Below are positions 38,709 to 49,328 of a stretch of 64,000 bases of DNA, one piece after another. This stretch comes from Marinilabiliales bacterium. GTDB taxonomy: Bacteria; Bacteroidota; Bacteroidia; Bacteroidales; ML635J-15. The first letter of the stretch is position 1. Every line of letters begins with the position of its first letter. The position numbers and the translations under genes were made by a program. The DNA is taken from assembly GCA_002869385.1 (NCBI GenBank), contig PKTB01000022.1:1-64000 (forward strand), given 5' to 3'. The notes under the pieces were generated by a model, which made no database searches, was not told the origin of the DNA, and worked only from the letters and a program-made list of their open reading frames with translations.

Positions 38709-40817
38709 ATGAAACGTTTCATCTATTTATTTGTCGTAGTATTATTCTTTTTTACTGCATGTAATAATCAAACTCAGGTTGTTCCTGAAGAACCATTCGA
38801 AATGCCAGATGTTTCCTTAACTGATGAGGAAATTGAAAACGGGATAATGACTCCCGAGATTTTATGGAAATTTGGACGTGTCAGTGATCCACAGGTTAGC
38901 CCTGATGGAAACACATTAATTTATAATGTGACTTATTATAGTATTGACGAAAATAAAGGATATACTCATGTATATTCTGTACCTGTTGCAGGCGGAGATG
39001 TCACAGCTTTAACCAATGGTGGATTTTCATGCTTTAATACAAGATGGGTTAATAATGATAAGATTGCATATTTATCTGCAGAAACAGATACTGTGCAGGT
39101 TTGGACAATGAAACCTGATGGTAGTGAAAAAACTCAGATATCAAATCTTGATATTAGTGTTAATACATTTAAAATTTCTCCGACGGGTGATAAAATACTA
39201 ATAACAGCAGATGTAAAATTAGATGAGACACCAAACGAAATATATGAAGATTTACCAAAAGCTGATGTAATTATTGCTGAGGACCTAATGTACAGACATT
39301 GGAATGGATGGCATGATTATGCTTATTCTCATATTTTTATTGCAGATTTTGATGGTTCCGGTGTTTCAGAACCAACGGATATTATGGAAGGAGAAAGATT
39401 TGATGCTCCAATGAGTCCTTATTTTGATGATTCTGAGATGTCGTGGAGTCCTGATGGTAAGAAAATAGCTTATACATGTAAGAAAATGACAGGAGTTGAA
39501 TATGCCTTAAGTACGGATTCTGATATTTATATTTATGATGTAGAAGATGGAACAACCGAAAATATAACAGAAGGAATGCCGGGTTACGATAAATATCCTG
39601 TATTTTCTCCTGACTCAAAAATGATTTCATGGATTAGCATGGAAACTCCGGGATATGAGGCTGACAAAGAACGACTGTTTATAATGGATTTTGAAACAGG
39701 TGCAAAAACATATTTAACAGAAGATTTCGATTACAATGTTAGCAATGTTGTTTGGCCTGAAGAGAATGGTTCTTATGAAACTATATATTTTATTTCAGTT
39801 ATTAACGCTACCAACCAAATATTTGGAATAAATACAAAAACACGTGAAGTTATTCAAATTACAGAAGGTGTGCACAATTATACAGGGATGGATATTGTTG
39901 GGGATAAATTTATTGCTTCAAAAATGTCTATGTCAATGGCCAGTGAAATTTTTGAAGTTGAAAAAACGGGATTAGAAAGACAAATTACTTTCACAAATCA
40001 AAATATCTATGATAATATTGAAATGGGTAAAGTAACAGAGCATTGGATTCCTACAACTGATGGAAAACAAATGTTAGTCTGGTTAATCTTACATCCAAAA
40101 TTTGATGCAACTAAGGAATATCCTGCAATTCTATATTGTCAGGGAGGGCCACAATCAGCTGTTTCTCAGTTTTTCTCTTATAGGTGGAATTTCCAAATGA
40201 TGGCAGCAAATGGTTATGTTGTTATTGCACCTAACCGTCGTGGATTACCCGGCTTCGGAACCGAATGGAATGCTCAGATATCTGGTGACTATGGTGGACA
40301 AAATATGAAAGACTATATGTCAGCAGTTAATGCATTTAAAGATGAACCATATATTGATGAAAACAGAATTTGTGCTGTTGGAGCCAGTTATGGTGGTTTT
40401 TCAGTATTCTGGTTAGCAGGGCATAATGAAGACAATACTTTTAAAGCGTTTATTTCTCATTGTGGAATGTTCAATCTTGAATCTCAATATGCCGGAACAG
40501 AAGAAATGTTTTTCGTTAATCATGATTTAGGCGGAGCATATTGGGAAAAAGAAAATGAAATTGCTCAAAATTCTTATGAAAATTCACCTCATAAATTTGT
40601 TCAGAATTGGAATGCTCCGATTTTGATTATAACAGGAGGTTATGACTTTAGAATTCCTTATACAGAAAGTTTGCAGGCATTTAATGCAGCACAACTTAAT
40701 GGAGTTGAAAGTAAACTACTTGTATTCCCTGAAGAATCACATTTTGTGTTAAAACCACAAAATAGCATTCTTTGGCAACGTGAATTTAAAGCATGGTTAG
40801 ATAAATATTTGAAATAG
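38709..40817 (+). CDS. S9 family serine peptidase (dipeptidyl/acylaminoacyl type), lipoprotein
   Basis: 702 aa. The lipobox FFFTAC at ~residue 18 suggests envelope anchoring. Residues ~60-420 are a beta-propeller of TolB/WD40-like blades (RVSDPQVSPDGNTLIYNV, YFDDSEMSWSPDGKKIAYTC, YDKYPVFSPDSKMISWIS). The C-terminal alpha/beta-hydrolase domain has the catalytic Ser in CAVGASYGGFSVFW, Asp in ITGGYDFRIPY and His in FPEESHFVLKP. It would release peptides or dipeptides from oligopeptides, in line with a protein-degrading lifestyle. Followed by a strong hairpin terminator. Confidence 0.92.
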   Translation: MKRFIYLFVVVLFFFTACNNQTQVVPEEPFEMPDVSLTDEEIENGIMTPEILWKFGRVSDPQVSPDGNTLIYNVTYYSIDENKGYTHVYSVPVAGGDVTALTNGGFSCFNTRWVNNDKIAYLSAETDTVQVWTMKPDGSEKTQISNLDISVNTFKISPTGDKILITADVKLDETPNEIYEDLPKADVIIAEDLMYRHWNGWHDYAYSHIFIADFDGSGVSEPTDIMEGERFDAPMSPYFDDSEMSWSPDGKKIAYTCKKMTGVEYALSTDSDIYIYDVEDGTTENITEGMPGYDKYPVFSPDSKMISWISMETPGYEADKERLFIMDFETGAKTYLTEDFDYNVSNVVWPEENGSYETIYFISVINATNQIFGINTKTREVIQITEGVHNYTGMDIVGDKFIASKMSMSMASEIFEVEKTGLERQITFTNQNIYDNIEMGKVTEHWIPTTDGKQMLVWLILHPKFDATKEYPAILYCQGGPQSAVSQFFSYRWNFQMMAANGYVVIAPNRRGLPGFGTEWNAQISGDYGGQNMKDYMSAVNAFKDEPYIDENRICAVGASYGGFSVFWLAGHNEDNTFKAFISHCGMFNLESQYAGTEEMFFVNHDLGGAYWEKENEIAQNSYENSPHKFVQNWNAPILIITGGYDFRIPYTESLQAFNAAQLNGVESKLLVFPEESHFVLKPQNSILWQREFKAWLDKYLK

Positions 40818-40824
40818 AAATAGC

Positions 40825-40855
40825 GGTGGCTTCGGCTACGCTCAGCCACCTTTTT
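40825..40855 (+). terminator. hairpin terminator of the S9 peptidase gene
   Basis: GGTGGCT (40825-40831) pairs with AGCCACC (40844-40850) and runs into TTTTT. The loop contains GGCTACGCTC, giving a GC-rich hairpin quite unlike the surrounding AT-rich DNA. Related GCTGAGC...GAAGC text also occurs at 40860-40881 and 51566-51586. Confidence 0.75.
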
Positions 40856-40909
40856 AATGCTGAGATTACAAAGCGAAGCCAGTGTTTTTGAGTAATCATT
40901 TTTGTCCAT

Positions 40910-41731
40910 ATGAAAACATTTCAAATAATAATAGTGTTGATATTAGTAATATCTGTAGTGTCTTGTGGTGATTCAAAACCAGATAAGCTTCCTTCATCAA
41001 ATCAGAGAAAAACAAATAATGATGTTGAAGATACTATTTCTGATGATGATGTGGATGAAGAAATAATTGAAGAATTACCAATTAATCTTGATTCTGTTAC
41101 AGTAATTCTGTTGGAGGGTGAGCCTGGCGATCAAAATGTTGTATTTGTTGACAATACAAATAATACTGAGTATTTTAATGAGATCTGTAATTTTGATATG
41201 CCCACCAAATTCGAAATTTCAATGTATCGCAATACCTTTGATGCTATAAAAACTGAAGTAGATTCATTAAATAAAGACTTGCTCGATGAAATACCTGTTT
41301 ATTGGGTTCCATTAGTAAATTACGAAGGAGATTATTATTATTATCATCCTGCAAAACCAGAGTACAATAACAGAATAATGATTACTGATTCTTCGCTGGC
41401 TGTTTATCATCAATATGGGGTTTCTGCTGAATTTATTAAGAAAATAAAGAAAGCTCATGAAAATCATTTTGTTATTGAGGTTGTGGCGCAGGATGAAAAC
41501 GAAAAGAAGATCAACAAAGAAATTAATATCTATATAATTGATCAGGAAAATAATATTGCAATTTGGGAAGAATTCTATCCGGGTGGAATAGAATATCGCC
41601 TAATGATCGCTGTAACTGATATGCCATTGTTTCCTGTGATTGTAAATTACGGACAGAAGTCTACTCCGGATGAGTATAAATTTGATGAAATAAATTACTT
41701 TGAGGAGATTGCTAATTTAATAGGAATTTAA
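40910..41731 (+). CDS. hypothetical lipoprotein
   Basis: 273 aa. Signal peptide and lipobox VISVVSC at ~residue 19, then an Asp/Glu-rich linker (~30-60, VEDTISDDDVDEEIIEELP). The folded part is ~60-270 (SVTVILLEGEPGDQNVVFVD, IPVYWVPLVNYEGDYYYYHP, IMITDSSLAVYHQYGVSAEF, IYIIDQENNIAIWEEFYPG). I do not recognise the family. Its stop codon overlaps, tail to tail, the extended 3' end of the minus-strand glycosyltransferase. Confidence 0.7.
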   Translation: MKTFQIIIVLILVISVVSCGDSKPDKLPSSNQRKTNNDVEDTISDDDVDEEIIEELPINLDSVTVILLEGEPGDQNVVFVDNTNNTEYFNEICNFDMPTKFEISMYRNTFDAIKTEVDSLNKDLLDEIPVYWVPLVNYEGDYYYYHPAKPEYNNRIMITDSSLAVYHQYGVSAEFIKKIKKAHENHFVIEVVAQDENEKKINKEINIYIIDQENNIAIWEEFYPGGIEYRLMIAVTDMPLFPVIVNYGQKSTPDEYKFDEINYFEEIANLIGI

Positions 41732-42900
41732 TAAGACAATTCTTTTATAACTTTGTTTATATAAGTGTTTAGATTTGTGTTTAGTTGAAACTCCTTAGCA
41801 TATGTCGAATTTCTATCCAAAGTATTTTTAATCATATGATAGAGTTTCTAAATTTTACCATCAGGAAACCAAACTTTACAAATTGACAATTCTTTAAATC
41901 GATATGCATTCCATTCTTGATCAAAAATTCTTGGGATGGCTATTACAGAAACATTATAATTTATTGCTTGATAAACAGTTCCATTTCCACCGTGACATAT
42001 TATTAAGTCCAGATGATTTGCAACTTCATCGTAATTAATAAAATTAGTGTAATAAATATTATCCTTTTGCTCATCTTTTGGAGCTCCGGTAAGTATTATA
42101 TTGTAATCACTCCAGAATTCATTCTTTAAATCACCTACACTAGAGGTTTTACCCGTGCTTCCCATTGTGATAAGAATGTTTTTTTTATTTCTTCTGTTTT
42201 CTAAAAATTCTAAAAGTTTGGGATTTGATGAGTTGTATTGATAGAGCAATGGACCGCAATAATCAGTTTTAGCTGGGAGATTTACTGAAGGAAAAATGTA
42301 AGGATCATCACAAAGCAGATTGTAAGCTCCTGCAAATTCGTCAAATAAATCTTTGTATTCGTTTAAATGAAGTTCTTTTCTAATTTGCCGAAAAGGCTTG
42401 TGCACATTTCTCAAGGTTTGTTTTTCGACAGACTTTAGAATTCTATGCCAGGCTAACTTAGGCACACCAGCTTTAAATAGATTTGCTCTGTGGTTATGAG
42501 GGACGGGTCTGTGCCCCTTATAAAAATGTGTTAGATAAGCATTTAAAATACTTATTAATGGAATCCTGCAATATTCTGCAGCAACACGTAAACCAAGAAA
42601 AGTGTCACCTATAATATAATCGGGATTTTCTGATTTTATAATATTAATCAGACTATTAACAGTGTCACTTACAGACTCATTATTAATCCATGTAAAATCA
42701 AAACTTTCTGATTTATCTATCGCTGTACTATAAGAGTTTAATGCTTCGTTAGTGAGCTTATAATTGTTTTGTTCTACAAAATTATCGTACTTGCCGGATT
42801 TAAGAAATGTGATATCAGCTGGTAATTCTATTTTATTTACCAGTGCAATACATCTTAGATAATGTGCTAAAAGGTTATATGGGATTACTAAAATTTTCAT
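41728..42900 (-). CDS. GT-B glycosyltransferase of the UGT/MurG-like (MGT) group (apparent in-frame TAG)
   Basis: 390 residues plus a TAG at 41848-41850 (codon 351). Opens ILVIPYNLLAHYLRCIALV, the first Rossmann strand with a His; IIGDTFLGLRVAAEYCRIPL and the donor-site part ILITMGSTGKTSSVGDL, then LDLIICHGGNGTVYQAINY with the HGG motif, IAIPRIFDQEWNAYRFKEL. The stop falls after KVWFPDGKI, but the frame continues KLYHMIKNTLDRNSTYAKEF and about 20 more residues to a TAA at 41728-41730. This supplies the C-terminal helices such enzymes normally have. GAG to TAG would explain the stop. Substrate unknown. Confidence 0.8.
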
Positions 42901-42935
42901 AAAAAAAGACCGTCCAATGAAGAACAGCCTTTTTT
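42901..42935 (-). terminator. intrinsic terminator of the ferredoxin gene
   Basis: On the minus strand AAGGCTGTTC and GACGGTCTT form a stem with G-T wobbles, followed by seven T. The T-run touches the ATG of the downstream glycosyltransferase (42900), so that gene would need read-through or a start inside this region. Confidence 0.6.
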
Positions 42936-42952
42936 AGTAAAAGTCTTTTTTA

Positions 42953-43120
42953 CTATTCAGGTTGAATAGCTTCAACTGGACATACGTCAGCGCAAGCACC
43001 ACAATCTGTGCAAACATCAGGATCAATTACATAGATATCACCTTCAGAGATTGCCTCAACCGGACATTCATCGATACATGTACCACAAGCAGTACAATCA
43101 TCATTAATTTTGTAAGCCAT
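42953..43120 (-). CDS. 2[4Fe-4S] ferredoxin
   Basis: 55-aa bacterial-type ferredoxin. Two cluster motifs, CTACGTCIDEC-P and CTDCGACADVC-P, are each followed by VEAI, the internal duplication typical of clostridial-type ferredoxins. The protein starts MAYKINDDC and ends at TAG. Low-potential cytoplasmic electron carrier, e.g. for pyruvate:ferredoxin oxidoreductase or Rnf; partners are not in this window. All eight Cys are intact. Confidence 0.95.
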   Translation of the reverse strand: MAYKINDDCTACGTCIDECPVEAISEGDIYVIDPDVCTDCGACADVCPVEAIQPE

Positions 43121-43247
43121 TTCTTATAATTTTAAATTAATAAATACAAAATTTATAGATACAAACATAGTTTAGATTTTTTAAAAAGAAAAGCAATAAT
43201 CAGATTTTTTATTTTTTTAGAATTAGTCTAAATTGCAGCTGTTTATC

Positions 43248-44783
43248 TTATTGAGTTAGACTTTGTTTTTTTCTTTTTATTTGAAAAACTATGAACTCTT
43301 CAGTAATGTATTTAATCGTATTTCCTTCAAAGCTTCTAATAAATTCAAGTTTAATCTTATCGTTTAGATCAACATCTTTTCTAATTTCATTTCCTTCATC
43401 ATCAATAAAAATATTAGTAATTTCTGAACCCATAATTAGTAATGGCTCTTGATCAATAATGCTATCCGGGACCATATTTAAATCTAAAGTGAGATTTTCT
43501 TGCTTAATAGGTAATATGGTGTAAAGGACATGATCTACACAAGCGTGATTCCAAACAGTATAATTTGAATATTCATTTCTACCTAGTGAAAAAACAAGAG
43601 AATTATTGTTTCTGTAAACTCTTACAGAGTTGTACAATGTTTCGGGGGCAATTAATACAGTCTTATCAGAATAATTCTCATCAAGAAATATAGCTAGTTC
43701 TTTAGCATAAGAAAATGGAGCATATTTGTAATCGGCAATTTTAACTCTGTATATATATACTGAATAAATAAAAACCGGGATTAAAAAAAGATACGTTATT
43801 TTATTAAAACTTTGTTCCGTTTTTTTCCATAGAATAATAACAAATCCAAGTAAAGTGTAGAGTAATAAATATGCATGATGAGGGCATAGATATTTTGTTA
43901 TACGAATAAAAGCAAATGCACAAAAACTTATGAGTAATGAAAGTATTGCCAGCAATGTGATTTGTCTATTCTTTTTAAAAGAAAAAAATAAGATTATACT
44001 TATTAATGCAGGGATACTTATTATCTGTAAAGTATAGTCATTCATCAATAACATATCACCGATAATTTTGTCAAAATGAACACTTATCCCGTATAAGCTT
44101 GTATTAAAATGCCATTCTTTTAAACCTGCTGCAAGATCTGATGGCGGTAGAAGCTGCATTACTGCAAGAGAAAACCCAATAACAGGAACTATTAGAGGTG
44201 TAAATTCAATTTTCTTTGTTTTAATGAATTTGGATACTACTAAAAACAACAGAAATGATAATGCGACTGGAATCGTTGTAACATGTACTTGCATTAGCAA
44301 GGTTATCCATACATAAGGCATTATTTTTTTATTTTTGATAATACTGTTAATTATCAATAAAATAAACAGCATTGCTAAAATATATTGTCTAACGTAAATA
44401 AAGTTCCAAAGTACATTTGGTAGCATTAAGAAAATTAACTTATAAATTATAGGAATGTCAGTTCTAAATATTAGTAAGTAAATGAAAGTAACTATAATTA
44501 TTCCATGGATAATTGAGACGGAATCTGGCGTAATTGGGAAAATACATGAAAGAATCCACAGACTTACATGCCATAGCCCTGTCGTTCCTTCATAACCCAA
44601 TGCTTTTATCAAATCAAAGAAATTTCTGTTATGATTGACTATGAGTACAATTTGAGATTCGTCACGCTCAAAAATATGGTCGAATTTAAGGTATGCAATT
44701 ATAAATATGAAAATTGAAAAGATAAAATATTTTACCCAAATTGATTCGGTTATCTTTTCGATTTTATTTATGTTTTGTCTCAT
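43248..44783 (-). CDS. polytopic membrane glycosyltransferase-like protein (GT-C type)
   Basis: 511 aa from ATG 44783; a TTG two codons earlier is possible. About ten to twelve hydrophobic helices fill residues ~20-365 (e.g. WVKYFIFSIFIFIIAYLKF, IYKLIFLMLPNVLWNFIYV). The first loop has acidic residues HIFERDESQ, the position of the catalytic Asp/Glu motif in GT-C enzymes that use polyprenyl-phosphate sugars. A soluble tail (~370-511) is periplasmic or luminal-like. Family membership is inferred from topology and this motif, not from a full signature. Confidence 0.6.
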   Translation of the reverse strand: MRQNINKIEKITESIWVKYFIFSIFIFIIAYLKFDHIFERDESQIVLIVNHNRNFFDLIKALGYEGTTGLWHVSLWILSCIFPITPDSVSIIHGIIIVTFIYLLIFRTDIPIIYKLIFLMLPNVLWNFIYVRQYILAMLFILLIINSIIKNKKIMPYVWITLLMQVHVTTIPVALSFLLFLVVSKFIKTKKIEFTPLIVPVIGFSLAVMQLLPPSDLAAGLKEWHFNTSLYGISVHFDKIIGDMLLMNDYTLQIISIPALISIILFFSFKKNRQITLLAILSLLISFCAFAFIRITKYLCPHHAYLLLYTLLGFVIILWKKTEQSFNKITYLFLIPVFIYSVYIYRVKIADYKYAPFSYAKELAIFLDENYSDKTVLIAPETLYNSVRVYRNNNSLVFSLGRNEYSNYTVWNHACVDHVLYTILPIKQENLTLDLNMVPDSIIDQEPLLIMGSEITNIFIDDEGNEIRKDVDLNDKIKLEFIRSFEGNTIKYITEEFIVFQIKRKKQSLTQ

Positions 44784-44973
44784 TCTCAAAATTCTAATTG
44801 TAAAAATAGGTAATAATTTGAAATATACTTAATACATAGTCTTAAAAAGGGATTTAAATGTTGAATTAAACCTTTACTTATGTGCTTTGTCAAAGATTAG
44901 TGATTTTTATCACTCAACATTTAATATAGTAATATGTTTTTAGTATATTACATAGAAATACAACGAAAGGAAA

Positions 44974-47900
44974 ATGTTAGATAAGATAATTAATTTTAGC
45001 ATAAAAAATAAGCTAATTATTCTGCTTTTTACAGCAACAATTGTCGTTTTTGGAATTTATTCCATGATAAAAATACCTGTTGGTGCTGTACCTGATATTA
45101 CTAATAATCAGGTTCAGGTAATAACAACAACAGGAAACTTGTCAACCGAAGAAGTTGAACAGTTTATTACAGCACCTGTTGAGTTAGAAATGGCAAATTT
45201 GCCCGGAGTTGTTGAAATACGTTCGATTTCGAAGTTTGGATTGTCGGTAGTTACAATTGTTTTTGAAGAAAAACTTGGTACGTATTTGCCACGTCAGTTA
45301 ATTGCAGAAAAAATTAAATCCGCTGCAGAAAATATACCTGATGAATTTGGAACTCCTGAAATGGGTCCAATAACAACCGGACTTGGGGAAGTTTACCAGT
45401 ATATACTTGATGTTAAACAAGGATATGAAGAGCAGTACTCTGCTATGGATTTACGCACAATTCAGGATTGGATAGTAAGAAGACAACTATCCGGGATAAA
45501 TGGAGTTGTTGAGATTAATTCATGGGGAGGATTCTTAAAGCAATATGAGGTAGCTGTTTATCCTGTTAAAATGAAAAGTTTTAACGTGAGTTTAATGGAA
45601 GTCTATGATGCGATTTCCGCAAATAATAGCATTTCTGGCGGAGCATATATTGAGAAAGATAATCAGGCATATTTTATACGTGGTGATGGACAGGTTGAAA
45701 CCTTGAATGATATTGATAGCATTGTAATTCGAAAGGATGAAAATAATCCAATTTTGATAAAAGATGTAGCAAATGTTAGATTTGGATATGCAAATAGGTA
45801 TGGTGCAATTACTGCTGATGGTGAAGGCGAAAAAGTTCTTGGCCAAATAATGATGCTTAAGGATGCAAACTCTAAAGAAGTAATGAAAGCAGTGCATGAG
45901 GAGATATTGGAGGTTCAAAAGTCTTTACCTGAAGGGGTTTATATAAAACCAATACTAGACAGAAGTGACTTAATTGCTAAAACATCTTTTACTGTTGTTG
46001 AAAATCTTGTTCTAGGGTGTTTGATAGTATTTTTGGTTGTAATTTTAATACTTGGAAATTTTAGATCAGCTATTGTAATAGCATCGATGATACCATTATC
46101 ATTGCTTTTTACACTTTCTGTTATGTATGTTTTTGGCATTGATGCAAATTTGATGAGTCTGGGAGCATTGGATTTTGGGATTATTATTGATGGGGCAGTT
46201 ATTATTGTTGAATATGTCGCATTAAAAATCACATTAAATAGAAAAGATATTTTAAACAAGTCAGGTGTTGAGAAACAGACACTATTAGATAAAATAACTG
46301 CTGGTGGAGCATCGAAAATGATGCGTTCAGCAATATTTGGACAGGTAATAATACTAATTGTGTTTATACCTATTTTATCACTCTCTGGTGTTGAAGGTAA
46401 AATGTTTCGTCCAATGGCAATGACATTTAGTTTTGCAATAATTGGTGCCATGATACTTGGTTTAACTTGGCTGCCTGTAGCATCATCATTATTTATCAAG
46501 CCGGAAAAAAAGAGAAAGCGTAAATCAATATCTGATAGATTGATGAACCTAATAGAGAGATCATATTTGCCTGTTATTAAGTGGTCTTGTTGTCACAAGA
46601 AAATAATCTTGGGAGCTGCAATCTTATCCCTTGCGGTAACTGGTTTGATATTTTCAAATATGGGAGGTGAGTTTGTGCCTACTCTTGATGAGGGAGATTT
46701 TGTAATTCAACCCGTTCTTAAAACCGGAACTTCTCTATCAGAAACAGTTGAGATGACAACAGAGATGGAAAAAATATTAATCGATAAGTTTCCTGAAGTA
46801 GATATGATTGTTAGTAGAATTGGGGCTGCTGAGGTTACTACCGACCCGATGTCTATGGAAGAGATAGATATGATTATAAAACTTAAACCCAAAAGTGAAT
46901 GGGTTTCTGCAGATTCAAAAGAAGAACTAGCAAACTTATTTAAAGAAGAATTATCCGTTATCCCGGGAGTTGAGTATGAATTTACTCAGCCAATAGAAAT
47001 GCGTTTTAATGAGTTAATTACAGGAGTTAGGGCAGATGTTGCAATTAAAATCTTTGGCGATGACCTTGATTATCTTAATGAGAAGGCTAACGAGATTAAG
47101 GAGCTTATAAAAGATGTCCCAGGTGCGGCAGATATTATTCTTGAAAAAACAGAGGGCTTACCACAGATTACTGTTAAATATGACAGACAAAAGATAGCAC
47201 TTTATGATATAGATATTGAAACTCTTAATAATTATTTGGCTGCTGCTTTTGGAGGAATGGTTACAGGAAGTGTATTTGAAGAGGAGAAAAGATTTGATTT
47301 GGTAGTGCGTTTGCAAGAACAGAATCGTATTGATATTGAAAATGTCAAAAATTTATATGTTTCTCTAGATAATGGCACACAAGTGCCAATGAAGGAACTA
47401 GCATCAATTGAGTACACCGAAGGGCCTGCAAAAATTTACAGAGACGGAACCAGAAGAAGAGTAGTTGTTAGTGTCAATGTTCGTAATAGGGATTTAAAAT
47501 CAGTTGTAGAAGATATTCAAAAGATTATTGATGATAATGTGGAATTAAAACCCGGATATTATATTGACTATGGTGGACAATTTGAGAATCTGGAGAATGC
47601 AACTAACAGATTGTTGTTAGCAGTACCCATAGCTTTATTATTAATCTTTGTATTTCTACATTTTGCATTTAAATCTCTGAAAGATGCAATTCTTGTATTT
47701 ACTGCAGTCCCTTTAGCAACGGTTGGAGGGGTGTTCTTATTATGGATAAGAGGAATGCCTTTTAGTGTTTCAGCCGGGATAGGTTTTATTGCTTTGTTTG
47801 GTATTGCTGTTCTAAATGGTATTGTCCTTATAGAACATTTGAAAGAGCTAAATAGTAAATCCAATATGACACTAAGAGAATTGATAATTACCGGATCAAA

Positions 47901-49320
47901 GGATAGGTTAAGACCAGTTCTTTTGACTGCATCAGCTGCAGCCATGGGATTCTTACCTATGGCTATATCTACAGGTGCCGGAGCAGAGGTTCAGCGTCCT
48001 TTGGCAACAGTTGTTATTGGTGGCTTGATAACATCAACAATGCTTACTATGATAGCCTTACCTTTATTGTTTGAAATATTCAATAATCCTATGGGAGTTA
48101 AAAACAGAATATTAAAATTCTTTAAATCTAAATCTATAACATTTATGATATTGTTTGCTTTTATTTCTGTAGGAGTAAATGCACAAAGTCAACAATTATC
48201 TTTGGATGAAATTGTAAATATTGCTGTTGAAAACAATTCTGAATTAAATGCATATCGATTAGGAATAGAAAAATCTGAAGCCGAAAAAAAATCGGCATTG
48301 GATATTGATAAAACACAATTCTATTATGATTATGATCAGAATAATATGGCTGAAAACGGTTACCCATTGAATGTAGTTGGAGTTGAGCAAAGTTTTAAGT
48401 TTCCTACGGTTTATAAAAAGCAATTTAAGCTAAATTCATATCAGGTAGAATTAGCAAAACTTGAATTTGAAGTAAGAAAACAATTTTTGATAAAAGAATT
48501 ATCACAGATATATTATGAGTTGCAGTATTTAAATCAGAAGTATGAACTATATTTTAGAATTGATAGTCTATATAGTGATTTTAATACCAATGCAGAATTA
48601 AAATTTGAATTGGGAGAAACAGGTAAACTTGATATGCTTAATGCAAAAGCGAAAAAGGAGCAGTTAAAAGCAGAGCTCTCAGGTTTGTTAAATGATATAA
48701 ATTCATTGTATATCAGATTAAAGACTTTAATGAATTATGATGAAAAATTTGAAGTTAATGATGAAGAAATAAAAATACTTGTTCCCGAAGTCTTTGATTT
48801 TAGTCAGACATTGCAATCTGAGATATTCAAATTAGAAAATCAATATAATAATACAAGCTTAAACTTAGAAAGAAATCTGCTTTTGCCTGATTTAACGATA
48901 GGTTATTATGGTGGGACAAATAAATATGATAATTCAAGATTCTATAATGGATTTATGATAGGTGTAGATATTCCTTTGTTTTATGGGTCATATAAATCAA
49001 AAATTGATTCAAAAAAGCTTAATATTCAAATAAATGAGAGCTATAATGATCAATCAATTTTACAGATAGATTCAAGATATAATGAATATCTTCAGGAACT
49101 TGAAAAGCACAAAGTAAAGCTTGAATATTATGAAAACACAGGAAAGAAACTTGGTAATGAGATAATAGAATCGGCTTTATATAGCTATAATCAGGGAGAA
49201 ATTGGGTTTTTTCAATTTGTTTCAAGTTTGGAAAATGCAATAAGGCTTGAGGAAGAATATTTGAATGCAGTTTATAATTACAATACTATCGTTTTAGAAA
49301 TGAATTACTTAACAAAATAA
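44974..49320 (+). CDS. CzcA/CusA-type RND efflux pump fused to a TolC-like domain
   Basis: 1448 aa, against ~1040 for a normal CzcA/CusA. Residues ~1-1030 are a full RND permease: N-terminal helix IKNKLIILLFTATIVVFGIYS, VPDITNNQVQV, TM4 motif LDFGIIIDGAVIIVE, EFVPTLDEGDFVIQP, YDIDIETLNNYLAAAFGG, and the second membrane half AVPIALLLIFVFLHFAFKSL. A further hydrophobic segment (ITFMILFAFISVGVNAQ) acts as an internal signal-like sequence. After it, ~1065-1448 are an outer-membrane-factor domain with long helices (LSLDEIVNIAVENNSELNAY and GEIGFFQFVSSLENAIRLEE). The layout is known in Bacteroidetes. Heavy-metal or cation export is likely; the ion is not determinable. The adaptor gene follows 8 bp later. 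Confidence 0.92.
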   Translation: MLDKIINFSIKNKLIILLFTATIVVFGIYSMIKIPVGAVPDITNNQVQVITTTGNLSTEEVEQFITAPVELEMANLPGVVEIRSISKFGLSVVTIVFEEKLGTYLPRQLIAEKIKSAAENIPDEFGTPEMGPITTGLGEVYQYILDVKQGYEEQYSAMDLRTIQDWIVRRQLSGINGVVEINSWGGFLKQYEVAVYPVKMKSFNVSLMEVYDAISANNSISGGAYIEKDNQAYFIRGDGQVETLNDIDSIVIRKDENNPILIKDVANVRFGYANRYGAITADGEGEKVLGQIMMLKDANSKEVMKAVHEEILEVQKSLPEGVYIKPILDRSDLIAKTSFTVVENLVLGCLIVFLVVILILGNFRSAIVIASMIPLSLLFTLSVMYVFGIDANLMSLGALDFGIIIDGAVIIVEYVALKITLNRKDILNKSGVEKQTLLDKITAGGASKMMRSAIFGQVIILIVFIPILSLSGVEGKMFRPMAMTFSFAIIGAMILGLTWLPVASSLFIKPEKKRKRKSISDRLMNLIERSYLPVIKWSCCHKKIILGAAILSLAVTGLIFSNMGGEFVPTLDEGDFVIQPVLKTGTSLSETVEMTTEMEKILIDKFPEVDMIVSRIGAAEVTTDPMSMEEIDMIIKLKPKSEWVSADSKEELANLFKEELSVIPGVEYEFTQPIEMRFNELITGVRADVAIKIFGDDLDYLNEKANEIKELIKDVPGAADIILEKTEGLPQITVKYDRQKIALYDIDIETLNNYLAAAFGGMVTGSVFEEEKRFDLVVRLQEQNRIDIENVKNLYVSLDNGTQVPMKELASIEYTEGPAKIYRDGTRRRVVVSVNVRNRDLKSVVEDIQKIIDDNVELKPGYYIDYGGQFENLENATNRLLLAVPIALLLIFVFLHFAFKSLKDAILVFTAVPLATVGGVFLLWIRGMPFSVSAGIGFIALFGIAVLNGIVLIEHLKELNSKSNMTLRELIITGSKDRLRPVLLTASAAAMGFLPMAISTGAGAEVQRPLATVVIGGLITSTMLTMIALPLLFEIFNNPMGVKNRILKFFKSKSITFMILFAFISVGVNAQSQQLSLDEIVNIAVENNSELNAYRLGIEKSEAEKKSALDIDKTQFYYDYDQNNMAENGYPLNVVGVEQSFKFPTVYKKQFKLNSYQVELAKLEFEVRKQFLIKELSQIYYELQYLNQKYELYFRIDSLYSDFNTNAELKFELGETGKLDMLNAKAKKEQLKAELSGLLNDINSLYIRLKTLMNYDEKFEVNDEEIKILVPEVFDFSQTLQSEIFKLENQYNNTSLNLERNLLLPDLTIGYYGGTNKYDNSRFYNGFMIGVDIPLFYGSYKSKIDSKKLNIQINESYNDQSILQIDSRYNEYLQELEKHKVKLEYYENTGKKLGNEIIESALYSYNQGEIGFFQFVSSLENAIRLEEEYLNAVYNYNTIVLEMNYLTK

Positions 49321-49328
49321 TTTTAGAA

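Noticed and set aside
46500..47950. Long minus-strand open frames across the RND pump gene
   Set aside because: They are antisense shadows of a well-conserved transporter frame, with no family similarity or start signals.
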